This document shows positions 12,201-31,725 of a stretch of 64,000 nucleotides of DNA, one piece after another. This stretch comes from Mytilisepta virgata. Its lineage: Eukaryota > Mollusca > Bivalvia > Mytilida > Mytilidae. The stretch is taken from positions 8,680,001 through 8,744,000 of the forward strand of contig CM051511.1 in the NCBI GenBank assembly GCA_028015205.1, given 5' to 3'. Both the position numbers and the translations under genes were made by a program. The notes below the pieces were generated by a model that saw nothing but the letters and a program-made list of their open reading frames with translations, searched no databases and had not been told where the DNA came from. Numbering within the stretch: the stretch's first letter is position 1; the number at the start of each line of letters is the position of its first letter.

Positions 12201-12756
12201 CACGATCAGTCATCCCTGGTGTTTACAAGGATGGCTTCCACCGCTTTCAAAAACATTTCCCAAATTTTGAATGTTGATGATACTTGGTGAAAAGGGTATT
12301 TGATCTGCTTTCAAAACTTTTATAATTACATATTGACAATATAAACAGTACTAAATGTTTTTATTAGATGTTAAATTATAGTAAAAAATATAAATTATAT
12401 TATATATCTAAATATTGAAGTTGGAATGCAATGAAAACGGCCCAAAATACAAATATTTTTGTAATATGCAAATATCGCTACAAAAACTGATTTCGAACAA
12501 TTTAAATATATATAATTTGATATTTATATCACACTCGTCAACTTTAAAGAAGAATTAAACATAGAATATAAACTGATATAGAATAGGAATCGACCAAAAT
12601 ATAGTTCTTGATTTTATGAAAAATGAAAGGCCCTCCATTTTCCCGAATTATAAGAAAACTGCACAATGGGAAATCATTACGACCAGGCAAAGAAGTTAGT
12701 CTAAGGTATACTCTAAACAGAAACTTTTCTAGCCGTGTGTCATGCCGGTTGACTAA
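9255..12756. mobile_element. 3.5-kb inverted-repeat-flanked element
   Basis: The ends are 27-bp inverted repeats (9255-9281 and 12730-12756) matching at 24 of 27 positions around TAGCCGTGTGTCA..GTTGACTAA. A second inverted pair of about 23 bp lies inside (10255-10280 and 12219-12243, core GGTGGAAGCCATCCTTGTAA). Between them is a decayed minus-strand coding sequence (about 10060-11560). This could be a DNA transposon that carries or captured that gene family. I see no transposase and no clear target-site duplication. Confidence 0.45.
10060..11560 (-). pseudogene. Decayed copy of a multicopy animal gene family
   Basis: Minus-strand frames, broken by many stops and shifts, read in order: KSYINPELVFRRALFLANVRD then VLEFPVGPIPTALFLDDGSM (11289-11555), a middle segment (11013-11231), QQQFILAGVI followed by FQSCSAHKKKKIGDSF (near 10850-10930), a segment like LLPAVKLDPP, then VYQTLMANHEMYQPLVDLGS (near 10490-10560), and a Cys-rich end CTCKGKNVCSESCIC (near 10100-10150). 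From memory this layout matches a large uncharacterised multicopy family in molluscs and cnidarians with a 'PVPTSLF-DDG-MRK' motif early and a CxC-rich C-terminus. The family match is recalled, not searched. It is certainly non-functional here. Confidence 0.45.
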
Positions 12757-13147
12757 TGTCTTAAAATAAGTTAGTTAGCAGCGATCAGTCACCGCTCTAC
12801 ATTTACTAAATGAACATAAAATTTTGAGACCATGTCATTTTTTCTTTAATTTGTATGTTTATAACTAATTTTCTATTATTAAAATGCTTTACTTTTGCTA
12901 AAAGACGCCAACTTGACATTGTTTTGATGTGAAATGGTTGATTTTCATCACCTTGTGCAAAATAAATAAATATATTTTGAACCAATTGAATAGATATGAT
13001 GATAGATCCTAGGCTTCAAGGCAGAAAATGAACAAAATAAATAGCGTTTGATATAATATTAAAAAAAACCTTGATGTCTGGATCGGAAATAAGATTTTAA
13101 AATATGCAGTAACATTTATTACTTTGCTTCGCAATTTCCTACTTCGG
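12757..13147. other. Stretch without a recognised gene
   Basis: AT-rich. Nothing supportable beyond chance reading frames. Confidence 0.5.
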
Positions 13148-13735
13148 TTATGTAATAATAATTCCAATGTTGTTTTCAAAACATCAAATGCAGTAATTTC
13201 ATTGGCTACCAGCAACTTCCGGTAACAATTTTATACCTTGATAAATTCGTCGTGCGTATGAATACGTACGCATGCAATATAGTGCATGAAGAAAATGTTA
13301 ATTCCAAATGGAATACGTCATATTTCTGCATTACTTTGGAATTATAAGTAATGAATATGGCAAGCCGTTTACTATTTATTCTAACTTCAAGATATCTCAT
13401 ATAATATATAAGATATCTCATAAAGTATATAAGATATCTTATAAAGTTTATAAGATATCTTATAAATATTTTTTATGTAAGATATCTTATAAATAATATG
13501 AGATATCGTATAAACTATATAAGATATCTTATACAGTTTATTAGATATCTTGAAGTTCGAATAAATATTAAAACTTGCCATAAATGAAGGTTATTTTTAC
13601 GAAATTTATCGATGTGTAAACCTGGGCTTATCACTCACAAACTTTGCATAAAGTCCTTCAGACTTTATTGAGTTTATGAGTGAATCGCCCGAGTTTACAC
13701 ATTGATAAATTCCTTCAAAATATCATGTATTACTA
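13148..13735. repeat. MITE-like element copy 2 (inverted), interrupted
   Basis: This is the same unit as 4748-5110 in opposite orientation. It shares CCAGCAACTTCCGG, CGTGCGTATGAATACGTACGCATG and the hairpin, here at about 13585-13735, with arms carrying GTGTAAAC and TCACTCACAAACT. It is split by the 227-bp insertion at 13356-13582. Confidence 0.75.
13356..13582. mobile_element. Nested palindromic insertion with GATATC array
   Basis: The termini are TATGGCAAG and CTTGCCATA, and the palindrome extends inward through TATTTATTCTAACTTCAAGATATC and its partner. The insertion is flanked by a 6-bp direct repeat AATGAA (13350-13355 and 13583-13588). The uninterrupted copy at 4.9 kb has a single AATAAA at the same place. 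The interior carries eight GATATC palindromes spaced about 20-27 bp apart. It is non-coding, a MITE by structure. Confidence 0.8.
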
Positions 13736-13740
13736 TAGTA

Positions 13741-15130
13741 AACTTATTTGAGGTGATTTATAAAAAGAAATGAAACTCGTAATTAAAGTTCTTGGTAAAA
13801 TTTGCTACATAAATTATGGTGCAACTTTAATTTTAGATCTTCAAAAAAGAGAAATTTAGCAATGAAATTATATTATTTCAATTGTTCGACGAATGGTTGG
13901 GTCTTGAACTTAATGCCGAAATGACCAACAAATGCAGCCAAAATCATCTAAGGACACAGCAATAAATGTACTTATTAGTTTAAGTATTCTTTTTGTTTAT
14001 GATAAAAAATAGTTTGATGATTTGGGGGCAGGGTAATAAACACAAAATCGTTTTCCAAGTATGACAAAATATGGAATTATTTGCTTAATCGTCAGAGGCA
14101 GTCCCTTTTTTCTGAAGATTTGAGGAAGGATTTTTGCAATTTCTGCCCGCTCCCGAATTAATCAGTAATTTTCAATTTCCAGCTAAATAATACATGCACC
14201 ATGTAAATATGGCTTTTCAGTGTTCAAAACCTGTTAATAAATATCGAATATAGTCGGTGGAATACGAAATTCTAACCACAGAGATTGTAGAAAGGATAGA
14301 AATAATATATAGAGAAAACATAAAAGCCCCCCAGTAACAAATCAACAAAATCAGAAATCGTACGCTGGAGACTTTCCTGTGTTATTGCTACGAATGAAAA
14401 AGTTTAAATGATCACGTCTATACAAGTCTTGGTATGAAGCCGAAGTAGATGTGTCCATGCCCTTTCAATTCCCATCATTAGGCAGAAGAGTTAATAAAGG
14501 TGCCTTTCACGAGCCATGATCCTGTGTTTGCAGTGGTTGTTTTTGTCTGAATACTACATATAAATTTTGGATCTGTTGTTTAATCTTGTTAACATTTTGA
14601 TATTGTTATTTGCGGGACTATTTAGTGCTTATATTGTGGGGTAGGATGATTTTGCTGAAAACCACACAACAGCCCCTAAATGAGAATCATTTGTCTTCTT
14701 CAGGCGTATTGGATTTTGTCTAGCCAATAAGAAACACGTAAGGATTGTCTACATTTCCTAATATTATGACAACAGCCTGAAACCTTCACCCATAAGGTCA
14801 TTGATAAAATGATAGGGACAAAATATAGAATGCAATAGATTAAGTTTCTCTTTATAATCCTGATATCTTCCCCGTTTTAAGATTCGTCTGTTTACCTAAT
14901 GGGCAGTTAAAGTCGTATATTGTCGTAAATTCCAAAATATAAACACACGTAAAATTAAAAAGTCATTTGTTCGGAGAACAAATGTGAGGTCTTTCCCTTG
15001 ACCTATGACATCAGACAACTTGGACCCAACAGACTTGTAGAGTTCAAAGAACAAAGTTCAAGCAAGCAACATCTTTTCTGTTAGTTTTTGTTCTAAAATT
15101 TTAAAGATTAACACTATTTTTAATTTAAAG
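13741..15130. other. Stretch without a recognised gene
   Basis: No supportable exon. A short hairpin TTTGTTCGGAGAACAAA at about 14967-14983 and the following GGTCTTTCCCTTGACC belong to the mollusc-type repeat that continues to the right. Confidence 0.5.
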
Positions 15131-15469
15131 GGGCCCTGTCAGGACAAATTTATATAAACTAGATATCATGGAGATGGTACCCATCTCTGTGGGCCCCGCT
15201 ATAAAAACCTGGGCACCACAGGGCACCCATACAAAACCGAATTATTTAACCTCAAGACCACAGATCAAGATTGAAGGTAAGGTAATCCAAGGGTGGAGCA
15301 AAATGAAACAAACTTGATCTGCATCTCGTCAAGGTAGACTTACATACCAACAAAAGTTAACACTTAAGTATGTCTTGCCTGCTGGAACCATCAGAAACAA
15401 TAATTCTTTCTTACTTCCATTATATTTTCATAAATTTATAAGGATTTTCAGTTTCTGAGACCAAAAGTT

Positions 15470-16160
15470 GTTTATAAAACTTGAACATTGCTAATATATG
15501 CAATAAAAATTATCAAAGTCACTCAACCAGAAAATCAAGGTCAAGGTTAAAAGACTGTGCTAAGCTATTACTAGGGCATATGCATACCAAGTTTCATCAA
15601 CCTAAGACCTATAATTCTTGAGATATGGATGTGCTCATAAAACCTTAACACTGCTATTATATGCATTGAAAATTGTCAAAGTCACTCAACCAGAAAATCA
15701 AGGGCATGGTCACAAGATGGGGATGCAACTGTGCTAAGCTACTACTGGGGCATATGCATACCAAGTTTCATCAACCTAGGGCCTATAGTTCTTGAGATAT
15801 GGAGGTGCTGATAAAACTTTAACACTGCTATTATATGCATTAAAAATTGTCAAAGTCACTCAACCAGAAAATCAAAATGGGGATGCAACTGTGCTAAGCT
15901 ATTACTGGGGCATATGTATACCAAGTTTCATCAACCTAGGACTTGTAGTTCTTTAGATATGGAGGTGCTCATAAAACCTTAACACTGCTATTATATGTAT
16001 TGAAAGTTGTCAAAGTCACTCAACCGGAAAATCAAGGTCAAAAGATGGGGATGCAACTGTGCTAAGCTACTACTAGTGCATATGCATACCAAGTTTCATC
16101 AACCTAGGACTTATAGTTCTTGAGATATGGCGGTGCTCATAAAACCTTAACACAAAAGTC
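15470..16160 (+). repeat. Tandem array of about 160-174-bp units
   Basis: Four units share CAAAGTCACTCAACC (at 15515, 15677, 15851 and 16011) and ACCAAGTTTCATCAACCTA. Downstream GCCGCTGCCGTCGCCGG and a hairpin CTGCCTCGCAGGCGAGA (to about 16230) give the typical end of a mollusc tandem-repeat-bearing non-autonomous element. A distant relative lies at 61126-61830. Confidence 0.85.
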
Positions 16161-16404
16161 AACGCCGCTGCCGTCGCCGGTAAAATAACACCTATATCCC
16201 GCTCTGCCTCGCAGGCGAGACAAAAATTGGTTCAATATCTGGAAGAATTTGTTAAAAAAAGTGCGGGAAACTGAAATTTTAGTAAATTTTTTCTAAGTCC
16301 AAGGGCTTAACTCTGATAAAATTATCGGAGTGGAACGAAACGTAAACTTGATCTGTAACTCATAAAGGTAGACTCACACCAAAAATCAGCTTGATATCTG
16401 CAAC

Positions 16405-17765
16405 CATTTAAACAAGAAGCTCCCAGGAGCCTGAATCGCTCACCTGGTCCTTAGGGCCAAAAGGGTCTCTTCTACATGGGGTAATCTGACAATTTTAATC
16501 TAAAAGAGGAGTTTCTGGTAAGGTACTCTTGTTGCTAAGGTGTGACCTTGAGATATGACATTTGACCTTGGTCTTAAATTGAAGCTCTTTTCTTACTGAA
16601 CACAAAAAGTATACATGTTTACTGTATAATCTGTAACGGTTTAAAAGTAATTGGTAAATAACACAGTTTACAATATGTTTTTGGCCGCCATTTTGAAAAC
16701 ACTCAACCGAATCATGTACTGTTTGGGCTCAAATTGTAGGTCTTTTAATTCTCTATCAAATGAACCCATGTTTTATTCATCTTTTATGGTTAAAAAGTTA
16801 TAAACAAAAAATCATTTTTCAAAATACGAATCAAGAGCATTAACTCAAAAACGATAAGTTTTACGCTTTCGCACTTCAAGCATTTTTTGTAGATTTCGAC
16901 ATGATGAACATTTTTCCCATGTATTGTCCACTTCAATTTTGTATGGTTTAAGTGTTATTTCATAAAAACTGTTTACGGTGTCCCCCATTTTGAAAATGGT
17001 TACCCGTAAACATTGGACTTTGGTCTTAAATTGAAGTACTCACAATGACGGTCACAAAAAACCCATATGTTAACTGTATTATCTCTGACGGCTTAAAAGT
17101 TATAAGCCAAAAACAAATAAGCCGAAACGCGTCAAGGGCCATAACTCGAAAACGGTTTGTCGAACAGTTTTCGACCCTTTATATCAAATAAAGGTCTAAA
17201 TGAGAGGAGTATTTTCCCCATTTAATGTCTGCTTGTATCTTTTATGTTTCATGAGATATACTGCACACAAAGTGTAATATGACCTCTGACCTTGAGATTT
17301 GACCTTTCACCTTGACATTTTGGGATGCAATATATGTCACCTAGGATGATAGGTGAAGGTCCCAAGTTCCTAGGACTAACCGTTTTGAAGAAAAAAAATT
17401 TGACGCGTCACGACACTTTTCGACTCAAAAACGCGTAACCAGGAAGTGGATCGAAAAAAAAATTTTTGCATGACAAATCATGGCCATGAGTCTGACAACA
17501 TTTTCCCCACTTTAGATTTTTGATATCCATTATGGTTTTTGAGTTTATCTGTACACAAGGTTTTTGGTAGCGGGGCAGATAACTCTGTTACTAAAAATAG
17601 ATCGGTTTCGCAGGGTCAGTCAGAGCGAGTCAGAGTATGACCGAATAATGGTACCAAGTTTCGAAATGATACGTCGCAACACTTTTTTGCCATCTGTGGC
17701 AGAAAAAAAATAATAATCATAAGAAATATAGTAAGGTCTTCCCTTTGGAAAGGGAAAGACCTTAA
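16405..17765 (+). repeat. Non-coding repeat block, 'CTGAATCGCTCACCTGGT' family
   Basis: It opens with AAGAAGCTCCCAGGAGCCTG and AATCGCTCACCTGGTCCTT. It continues with repeated ACCTTGAGATATGACATTTG and TGACCTTGGTCTTAAATTGAAG phrases. It closes with a hairpin AGGTCTTCCCTTTGG/AAAGGGAAAGACCT (17732-17762). I recall this family as widespread in molluscs. No protein is encoded. Confidence 0.6.
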
Positions 17766-17794
17766 TTATGTCCTTGGTTTTACTTTTAACTGTA

Positions 17795-18211
17795 CTAACT
17801 GTTTTCCGATTTTCTCAAGCACCATGTCACCTTTAGCTTTCTTCCACCGTTTGATCTTTGTAATTCCAATTTTTGCCACAAAATTAAAAACGATTTACGG
17901 TAGAGAACCATTTTACTAGAACGAAATAAAATCTTTGTGGAAAGTTCAAAATATACAGTAAAACTGCAGGATATATTCTCGGAAGACATGAACAAGACAA
18001 TGTGAGGAAACTCCGAGGGGCCATCAAGATTAATAAATCGAGACAAAGAAAAACCGAAATGAAGAAGGACGATAACAAACATCAGAAACAAAACACAAAG
18101 AACTATTATTTTTATGCCTTTCAAATAGCATTTATTACCAATAGGTGAAAAAACTATTTGAGAATACACAGTAACATTACTAGGTCTACTATCGCAGTAA
18201 ACAATTTGCAA
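17795..18211 (-). CDS. Orphan reading frame with one membrane segment
   Basis: An open frame of 138 codons has one strongly hydrophobic stretch, IIVLCVLFLMFVIVLL, at about residues 35-50 after a short N-terminus. That is the layout of a type II membrane anchor. A different frame downstream (about 17765-17890, minus) reads a lysine-rich segment (KIKRWKKAKGDMVLEKIGKQL), so a frameshift or an exon border may be present. I recognise no family. It could be a decayed exon or a chance frame. It is longer than most chance frames in this AT-rich DNA, which is the only reason it is listed. Confidence 0.2.
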   Translation of the reverse strand: MQIVYCDSRPSNVTVYSQIVFSPIGNKCYLKGIKIIVLCVLFLMFVIVLLHFGFSLSRFINLDGPSEFPHIVLFMSSENISCSFTVYFELSTKILFRSSKMVLYRKSFLILWQKLELQRSNGGRKLKVTWCLRKSENS

Positions 18212-18239
18212 AATGTACTGTACTACACCATTTCAGGTC

Positions 18240-19900
18240 GATAAAGTCATTAATTATTGCTCGCATTCGACACCTTAGAACGTCAATGAGTTCTTAATCT
18301 AATAGCTTTTTTAACGACCCTCAAGTTAGAAAAACACTGTCCTACCTTCATGACAATTATGTCATTATTCCAGCTGACAAAGCTCCCAGCAACATAAATT
18401 TCGTCTGCAAATACATCACATTGACTGCCTGATTAAGGAGATGGGTATTGCCAATACTGTTGGCAATACAACTTACACGCACCCTTCTATACCAAGGGAA
18501 GACATTATCATAATCATATTTCTGTTCTGTCTTCCTTTGGTATTGCTGTAAGTGATGACATTTTTGCCTTCCTTCCACTTAATGGATACCCAAACAAAAC
18601 TAAAAGTGTCCATACAAACAAAGGTACATAGCAGGCTGTGCCAAATCCACTAGGATGGTCTCAAGAGCTACTGTGATAAAGCCTACTCAGCTAGTGGTGG
18701 TTATCAGATCTAGATTTTTAAAAATTCTAAAGATTTACAGGTATATCTCTCTTCTAGTGACCTTACATATTGTAATAACATAAAATCTTTTCATGTTTCT
18801 ACTTTATACAGCCCTCCCACATGGTAAATTTTAATCCGTTTTTCGTGAGCTAATTCATCAATGTTTCTACAATACAAAAGGTTTACAAAGATATGTCTAT
18901 CTAGTGTTAGGTAAGGACAAGGCTTACTTTGTCAAAAAAACATACTGATTCTAACAAAAAGTACTCGGAGACTGATGCTGTTAGCATGCTGGAATTTCTC
19001 ATCGACAACATCTTTGTTGAGTTTGGAGGACATATTTATCAGCAAACGATCGGCATCCCGATGGGGACAAACTGTGCGCCGCTTTTGGCCGAACTGTTTT
19101 TGTTTTCGTATGAAGCTTAATTTTTACAAGGGCTAATTAATCGGAAAGAAAAGAAACTAGTCCGGTCCTTTTCAGTTTCGCTATAAAGATGATATTTTGT
19201 CAATTAATAATCCTTACTGTCTTTAAGGATTACCTACATCTCATCTATCCCACCGAACTTGAAATTAAACAGACCACAGACACACCAACTTCTGCTTCAT
19301 ATCTATATTTGTACTTGTACTTCGATATTAATGGGCGGTTGAAATCTAAACTTTATGACAAACTTTATGATTTTAATTTTCCGATCGTGAACTTACCCTT
19401 TCTTAACAGTAACATACCAAGGTCTCCCGCCTATGATGTGTACAGTTGATTCGTTACTGCCGCGTATGTGATTTGTATCGCCGCTTTCTCTGCAGGGAGA
19501 GATTGCTGTCACATAAACTTCTAAGACAGGGTTATGTTCAGTCTATATTAATTTCATCACTCCAAAAGTTTTATGGTCGTCATCACGAATTGATTTGCCC
19601 ATAAGAAGTTTCTATCTCGCGTATGAGACTATCTGACCGGTGCCATTGACGGAGCAGGACATGCTTACCCTTTCGGAGCACTGGTGGCACTCCCGGTTTA
19701 TGGGAGTTCACATTGCTAGTGCTTTAGATTCTGTGCTGTCTTGTTCTAGTTTTATTTAGTTTATTATACGTTTTTTATTATTTTAGTTTGTCGCGGTTGT
19801 TTGTTGTGTTCCATTCTCCTGACTTTGTCTTTTCCTTTGACTTCAAATTTTTGGACTTTTCCCGCTGTTTTGTCGCTTCTGTATTCTTTTTCCGATATTT
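18240..19900 (+). mobile_element. Degraded Penelope-like retroelement, copy 2
   Basis: Plus-strand fragments read, in order: YVIIPADKAPSNI (near 18355), YKQRYIAGCAKSTR (near 18620), a relic of FDFSTLYTTIPH (near 18795), then 18929-19120 with ETDAVSMLEFLIDNIFVEF and QQTIGIPMGTNCAPLLAELF (reverse-transcriptase motif). Next come DKLYDFNFPIVNLPFL (near 19355) and KFYGRHHEL (near 19565), then the shared 3' tail (CTTTCGGAGCACTGGTGG, near 19670). Many stops and shifts make it dead. I assign Penelope-like from the RT motif style. No GIY-YIG endonuclease is visible, so the class is tentative. Confidence 0.7.
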
Positions 19901-20023
19901 CACGGAAAAGGCTCAATAAAACACTTATTTATCATGTTTATTGGTGGTGTACAATTTGTGACATCTTAACAACAATTAGAACTCACAAGAAGCAATCAAA
20001 AGTTGACAAAAGGCAACAGAAGA

Positions 20024-20390
20024 TAGTTAATTGATTGTTTGCTTAACGTCTAGTGGCAAGTATTTCATGCTTCTTAGGGACGAGAACCAGTTCAGCAATT
20101 CATCACGCAATTCAATGGGTGATGGGATGGGACACAGAGGAGAACACATTAAAAGGTTTGATGGATGTGTAGGGTCGGATAATATAGCCTTTTGTAACGG
20201 CATTAGCCTACTCTTACTTCGAAAACTACGGAAGGGGTCATAGCTGCAGGGAGTGTGGCATTCTCTAAATACATTACCCACTATGGCTTTCCGTAGTATG
20301 ACATGAAAACCCCCAACGAGAGGATCTCCACTATCCGCCATCTGGGGACGTTCTTTTGATTGAGCTCCCGTGAGCCATCACAGAAAAGAA
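20024..20390 (+). repeat. Interspersed repeat family A, copy 2
   Basis: This is a direct copy of 5158-5575 with the same landmarks: TTGCTTAACGTCTAGTGGCA, TGTAGGGTCGGATAATA, GTGTGGCATTCTC and GAGCTCCCGTGAGCCATCACA. Reading frames across it on both strands are incidental. Confidence 0.75.
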
Positions 20391-21440
20391 GATAGTAAAC
20401 CCCAAGGCACATTTCCTACATAACATTTACAATTTTGTACGTACGAATAGTAATGTCAATGTACTTTTTGAGCTGTTACTGTTAACTGTACTTATGTTAA
20501 TGCTCTAGGGTCCGTTTTCGTCTTTCTGGGAAGTCTTGAAAATCTTGTGTTGTTCTTTGCAACGACGAAGAACAACATTAAAAGTTCTGTTCACTTATTT
20601 TGTGTATTATTTCAATATAAGTTCTTTTTACATATACATCAATCTCAAGTCCGTTTTTTATTCGTAATCTGCTAGTTGCATGAACCCACAATAGATCATC
20701 TCACAGTTAATCATAAAATATTTCTCATTTTTACATTAATTAACAAAAGAATCCTAAAAAACAGATGTGCCATTATTTGCGCAGAACAATGCTTTTGTAA
20801 GTACCTCACTTTTGATATTATTAGTTAAAGATTTAATGTACACGTGAAATGTATAGAAAATGAAAGGATATATGCCTTGAAACAAAATGCGAAATTCAAG
20901 TAAACAGCGTTTCCTGCTGTTTCACATCTTGAAATTCGTCAAACGGCCTTCAACACTGTGCCAAGCTAAAACCTTACAGCAAGACTAAACTGACCCACTT
21001 TTAGACTTTGTGGAATTTGGACTACAGTTGTTAAGCAAAACGTGTGAAAAACTGAAATGGTTCATCTAAGTCTATTGCTTGTAGTCTATCCTACAGTAGA
21101 TAGCAAATTTAGGTCATAGACGTAAGAAAGGTCAATAACTCTGTCCAAAATAGAATTATAAAATGATACTGTAGACAAGTAAGCGTTAATTTAATCAGGC
21201 TTATCCAAAACAGGTACAGTAGTTAGTCTCGTAATGATATTAAGGTATAATGATATCAAGGCATAATGATTAAGTTATTATTACAAGGATTTTTCTATCA
21301 TTCCATTTTCTATACATTCCTTGTCACGGCTGAAATAAATTATACTTCGAATGAAGTTCGGGGGTATTTGTAATCGGTCCGTCTATCCGTCCGTCCGTCT
21401 GTCGGTCTGTCAGTTGTGTCGTATGTCCATCCGTTAGATA
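20391..21440. other. Gene-free stretch upstream of the first GH9 gene
   Basis: Contains a pyrimidine-rich simple repeat of CCGT/CTGT units at about 21378-21412. A 5' UTR exon of the GH9 gene should lie somewhere upstream of 22440, but I cannot place it. Confidence 0.5.
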
Positions 21441-22190
21441 ATCTTGTCTCCAGAACTCCTCGTTCATTTTTAACTTCATGCATTTAATTTCTATACAGTA
21501 TTGTCACAAACGGTATATAGATGCGAAATAAGGTTTTAGAATTTTGATTTTCAAAAATATGGACCCATAGGGGTCGAATTTCGAAAATTGGAAATTTAAA
21601 CTTATGACCTAAACTCCTCATACATTTTTAATTTTATGCATTTAATTTCTATACAGTATTATCACAAACTGTATGTAGATGTGCAATAAGGTTTTAGAAT
21701 TTTGATTTTCAAAAATTGGGGCCCACAGGGGTTGAATTTCGAAAATGGGAAATCTAAGCTTTTGACCTAAACTCCTCATACATTTTTGATTTTTATGCTT
21801 TTAATTTCTATACAGTATTATCACATAATGTATGTAGATATGCAATAAGTTTTTAGAATTCTGATTTTCAAAAATTGGGGCCCACAGGGGTCAAATTTCA
21901 AAAATTGGAAATTTAAGCTTGTGACCTAAAATTCCCATTCATTTTTAATTTCATGCATTTAATTTCTATACAGTATTGTCACATATTATATTCAGATGCG
22001 CAATAAGGTTTTAGAATTTTGATTTTCAAAAATTGGCACCCGCAGGGGTCGAATTTCGAAAATTGGAAATTTAAGCTTGTGACCTAAACTCCTCATTGAT
22101 TTTTCATTTTATGCTTTTAATTTCTATACAGTATTGTCACATATTGAATGCAGATGCGCAACAAGGTTTTATAATTTTGATTTTAACTGC
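21440..22190 (+). repeat. 158-bp tandem repeat, about 4.7 copies
   Basis: The anchor CATTTAATTTCTATACAGTA (or the variant CTTTTAATTTCTATACAG) recurs at 21481, 21639, 21798, 21956 and 22114, giving periods of 158-159 bp. Each unit also holds AAGGTTTTAGAATTTTGATT and GGGGTCGAATTTCGAAAATT-like phrases. The array ends about 265 bp before the GH9 start codon. Confidence 0.92.
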
Positions 22191-22455
22191 TTTAATCTAG
22201 TTATATTTGCTAATGATTCAAGCCAACGAAAAAGAATGAAAAATATATTTCGACCGGGGTTTAGGAATCAATATATCGTTCTTTAATACCTCCCCCTTTG
22301 CCATTCCTAAAAAGGCAGAACCTCTGACTCAGATTGATTTTCAAAAAGGGGTTCATTTTTTGTAATGGTCTAATTATCAACTTAAAAAAATCTTATTAAA
22401 ATATTCAAAAACTCTGATATATTTTAACTATATGTATTAATAATTCATTTTCAGA

Positions 22456-30798
<8,343 letters not shown>

Positions 30799-30810
30799 AG
30801 TGGAATTTAT

Positions 30811-30816
30811 AATAAA
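30811..30816 (+). promoter_or_regulatory. Poly(A) signal AATAAA of the first GH9 gene
   Basis: Canonical AATAAA 13 bp after the TAA stop of exon 11, followed by a T-rich stretch. Confidence 0.75.
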
Positions 30817-31469
30817 TGCATTTTTTCACTTTCTATTTCGGCTTTTTATCAGTGATATTGATTTTCTTTTACACTTTATACTGGTATTAATTTTTTACAA
30901 GAATTTTTAAAATCAGATACCTACGAACTATTTTTATGGATTGATTGACATTAAACAGTCATATCCTAAATCTTGGTGAACAAAAGTGAGAATGTCATGT
31001 TTAAGGTACCAGTCCTTATGCATAGATGTAGCCCTTTTTCAGCTACTCTAACACTACTGCTGTGACGTCAGCCTAATCATTTACCGTAGTTTCTTTTTCT
31101 AGAATCAGTGCTTCTTCAGTTCGTCACTGAAATGAAGTCATCAAATTATATTCAATTTTTCCCTTTGTGTACTTAATTTCATTAAGTTTGAATTGGCTAA
31201 TTTACTGGGCCCGGTTGTTCAAAAGTTAATCATTTTTTTCACTTTCGATTATTTTGACTGTTAAGTAATATCTCTGTACAGAATTTTGAATGGACACACA
31301 AAGTCATAGGAATAACCCGTCAGAAAACTTTCATTTCTCTGGCATAATCAAGGAAGTGAAAATTTGAAACGGAAAATTGTGGTTAACTCTTGAACAACTG
31401 GGCCCTGATTTCTATTCACAGCTGGTATTAGTTTAAAAACTTAGATTTGACTTTTGCAAATTTTTATTT

Positions 31470-31560
31470 GCCGTGACTGGGATTCGAACTCCCTCATTGA
31501 AGTAAATTATGTGTCATACTAGTTCAAGATCACATCGACGAAACCTCTCAGCTACCAATC
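31470..31560 (-). repeat. tRNA-like fragment (SINE-type)
   Basis: The minus strand shows a B-box-like GTTCGAATCCC and, about 55 bases upstream, an A-box-like GTAGCTGAGAGGTTTCG. The cloverleaf is poor, so this is more likely a tRNA-derived SINE remnant than a functional tRNA. Confidence 0.35.
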
Positions 31561-31660
31561 GGATGATACCCATATGTCGTTTTTACATATATCAATATGA
31601 TACGGTACAATATATACATAAGACTTTCGCCTTTATATATTTAAAAACGATTTGTAAGTT

Positions 31661-31725
31661 GGTAGCCGCAAGGTTAGGATGGGTTGAGAGTAACACTTGT
31701 AGACATAGTTCGAATCTCTGTTTCG
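31661..31725 (+). repeat. tRNA-like fragment (SINE-type)
   Basis: GGTAGCCGCAAGGTTAGGAT (A-box-like) followed by AGTTCGAATCTC (B-box). The acceptor stem does not pair well. It stands opposite in orientation to the fragment about 100 bp to its left. Confidence 0.3.

Noticed and set aside
13387..13581. GATATC array as a CRISPR-like array or a repetitive protein (YKISYK repeats)
   Set aside because: The repeat is a 10-bp palindrome with AT-rich spacers inside a MITE in eukaryotic DNA, with no cas genes. The repeated peptide is only a frame through the array.
18357..18578. Minus-strand 73-codon frame as a gene
   Set aside because: It lies antisense to recognisable retroelement codons (VIIPADKAPSNI, YKQRYIAG region).
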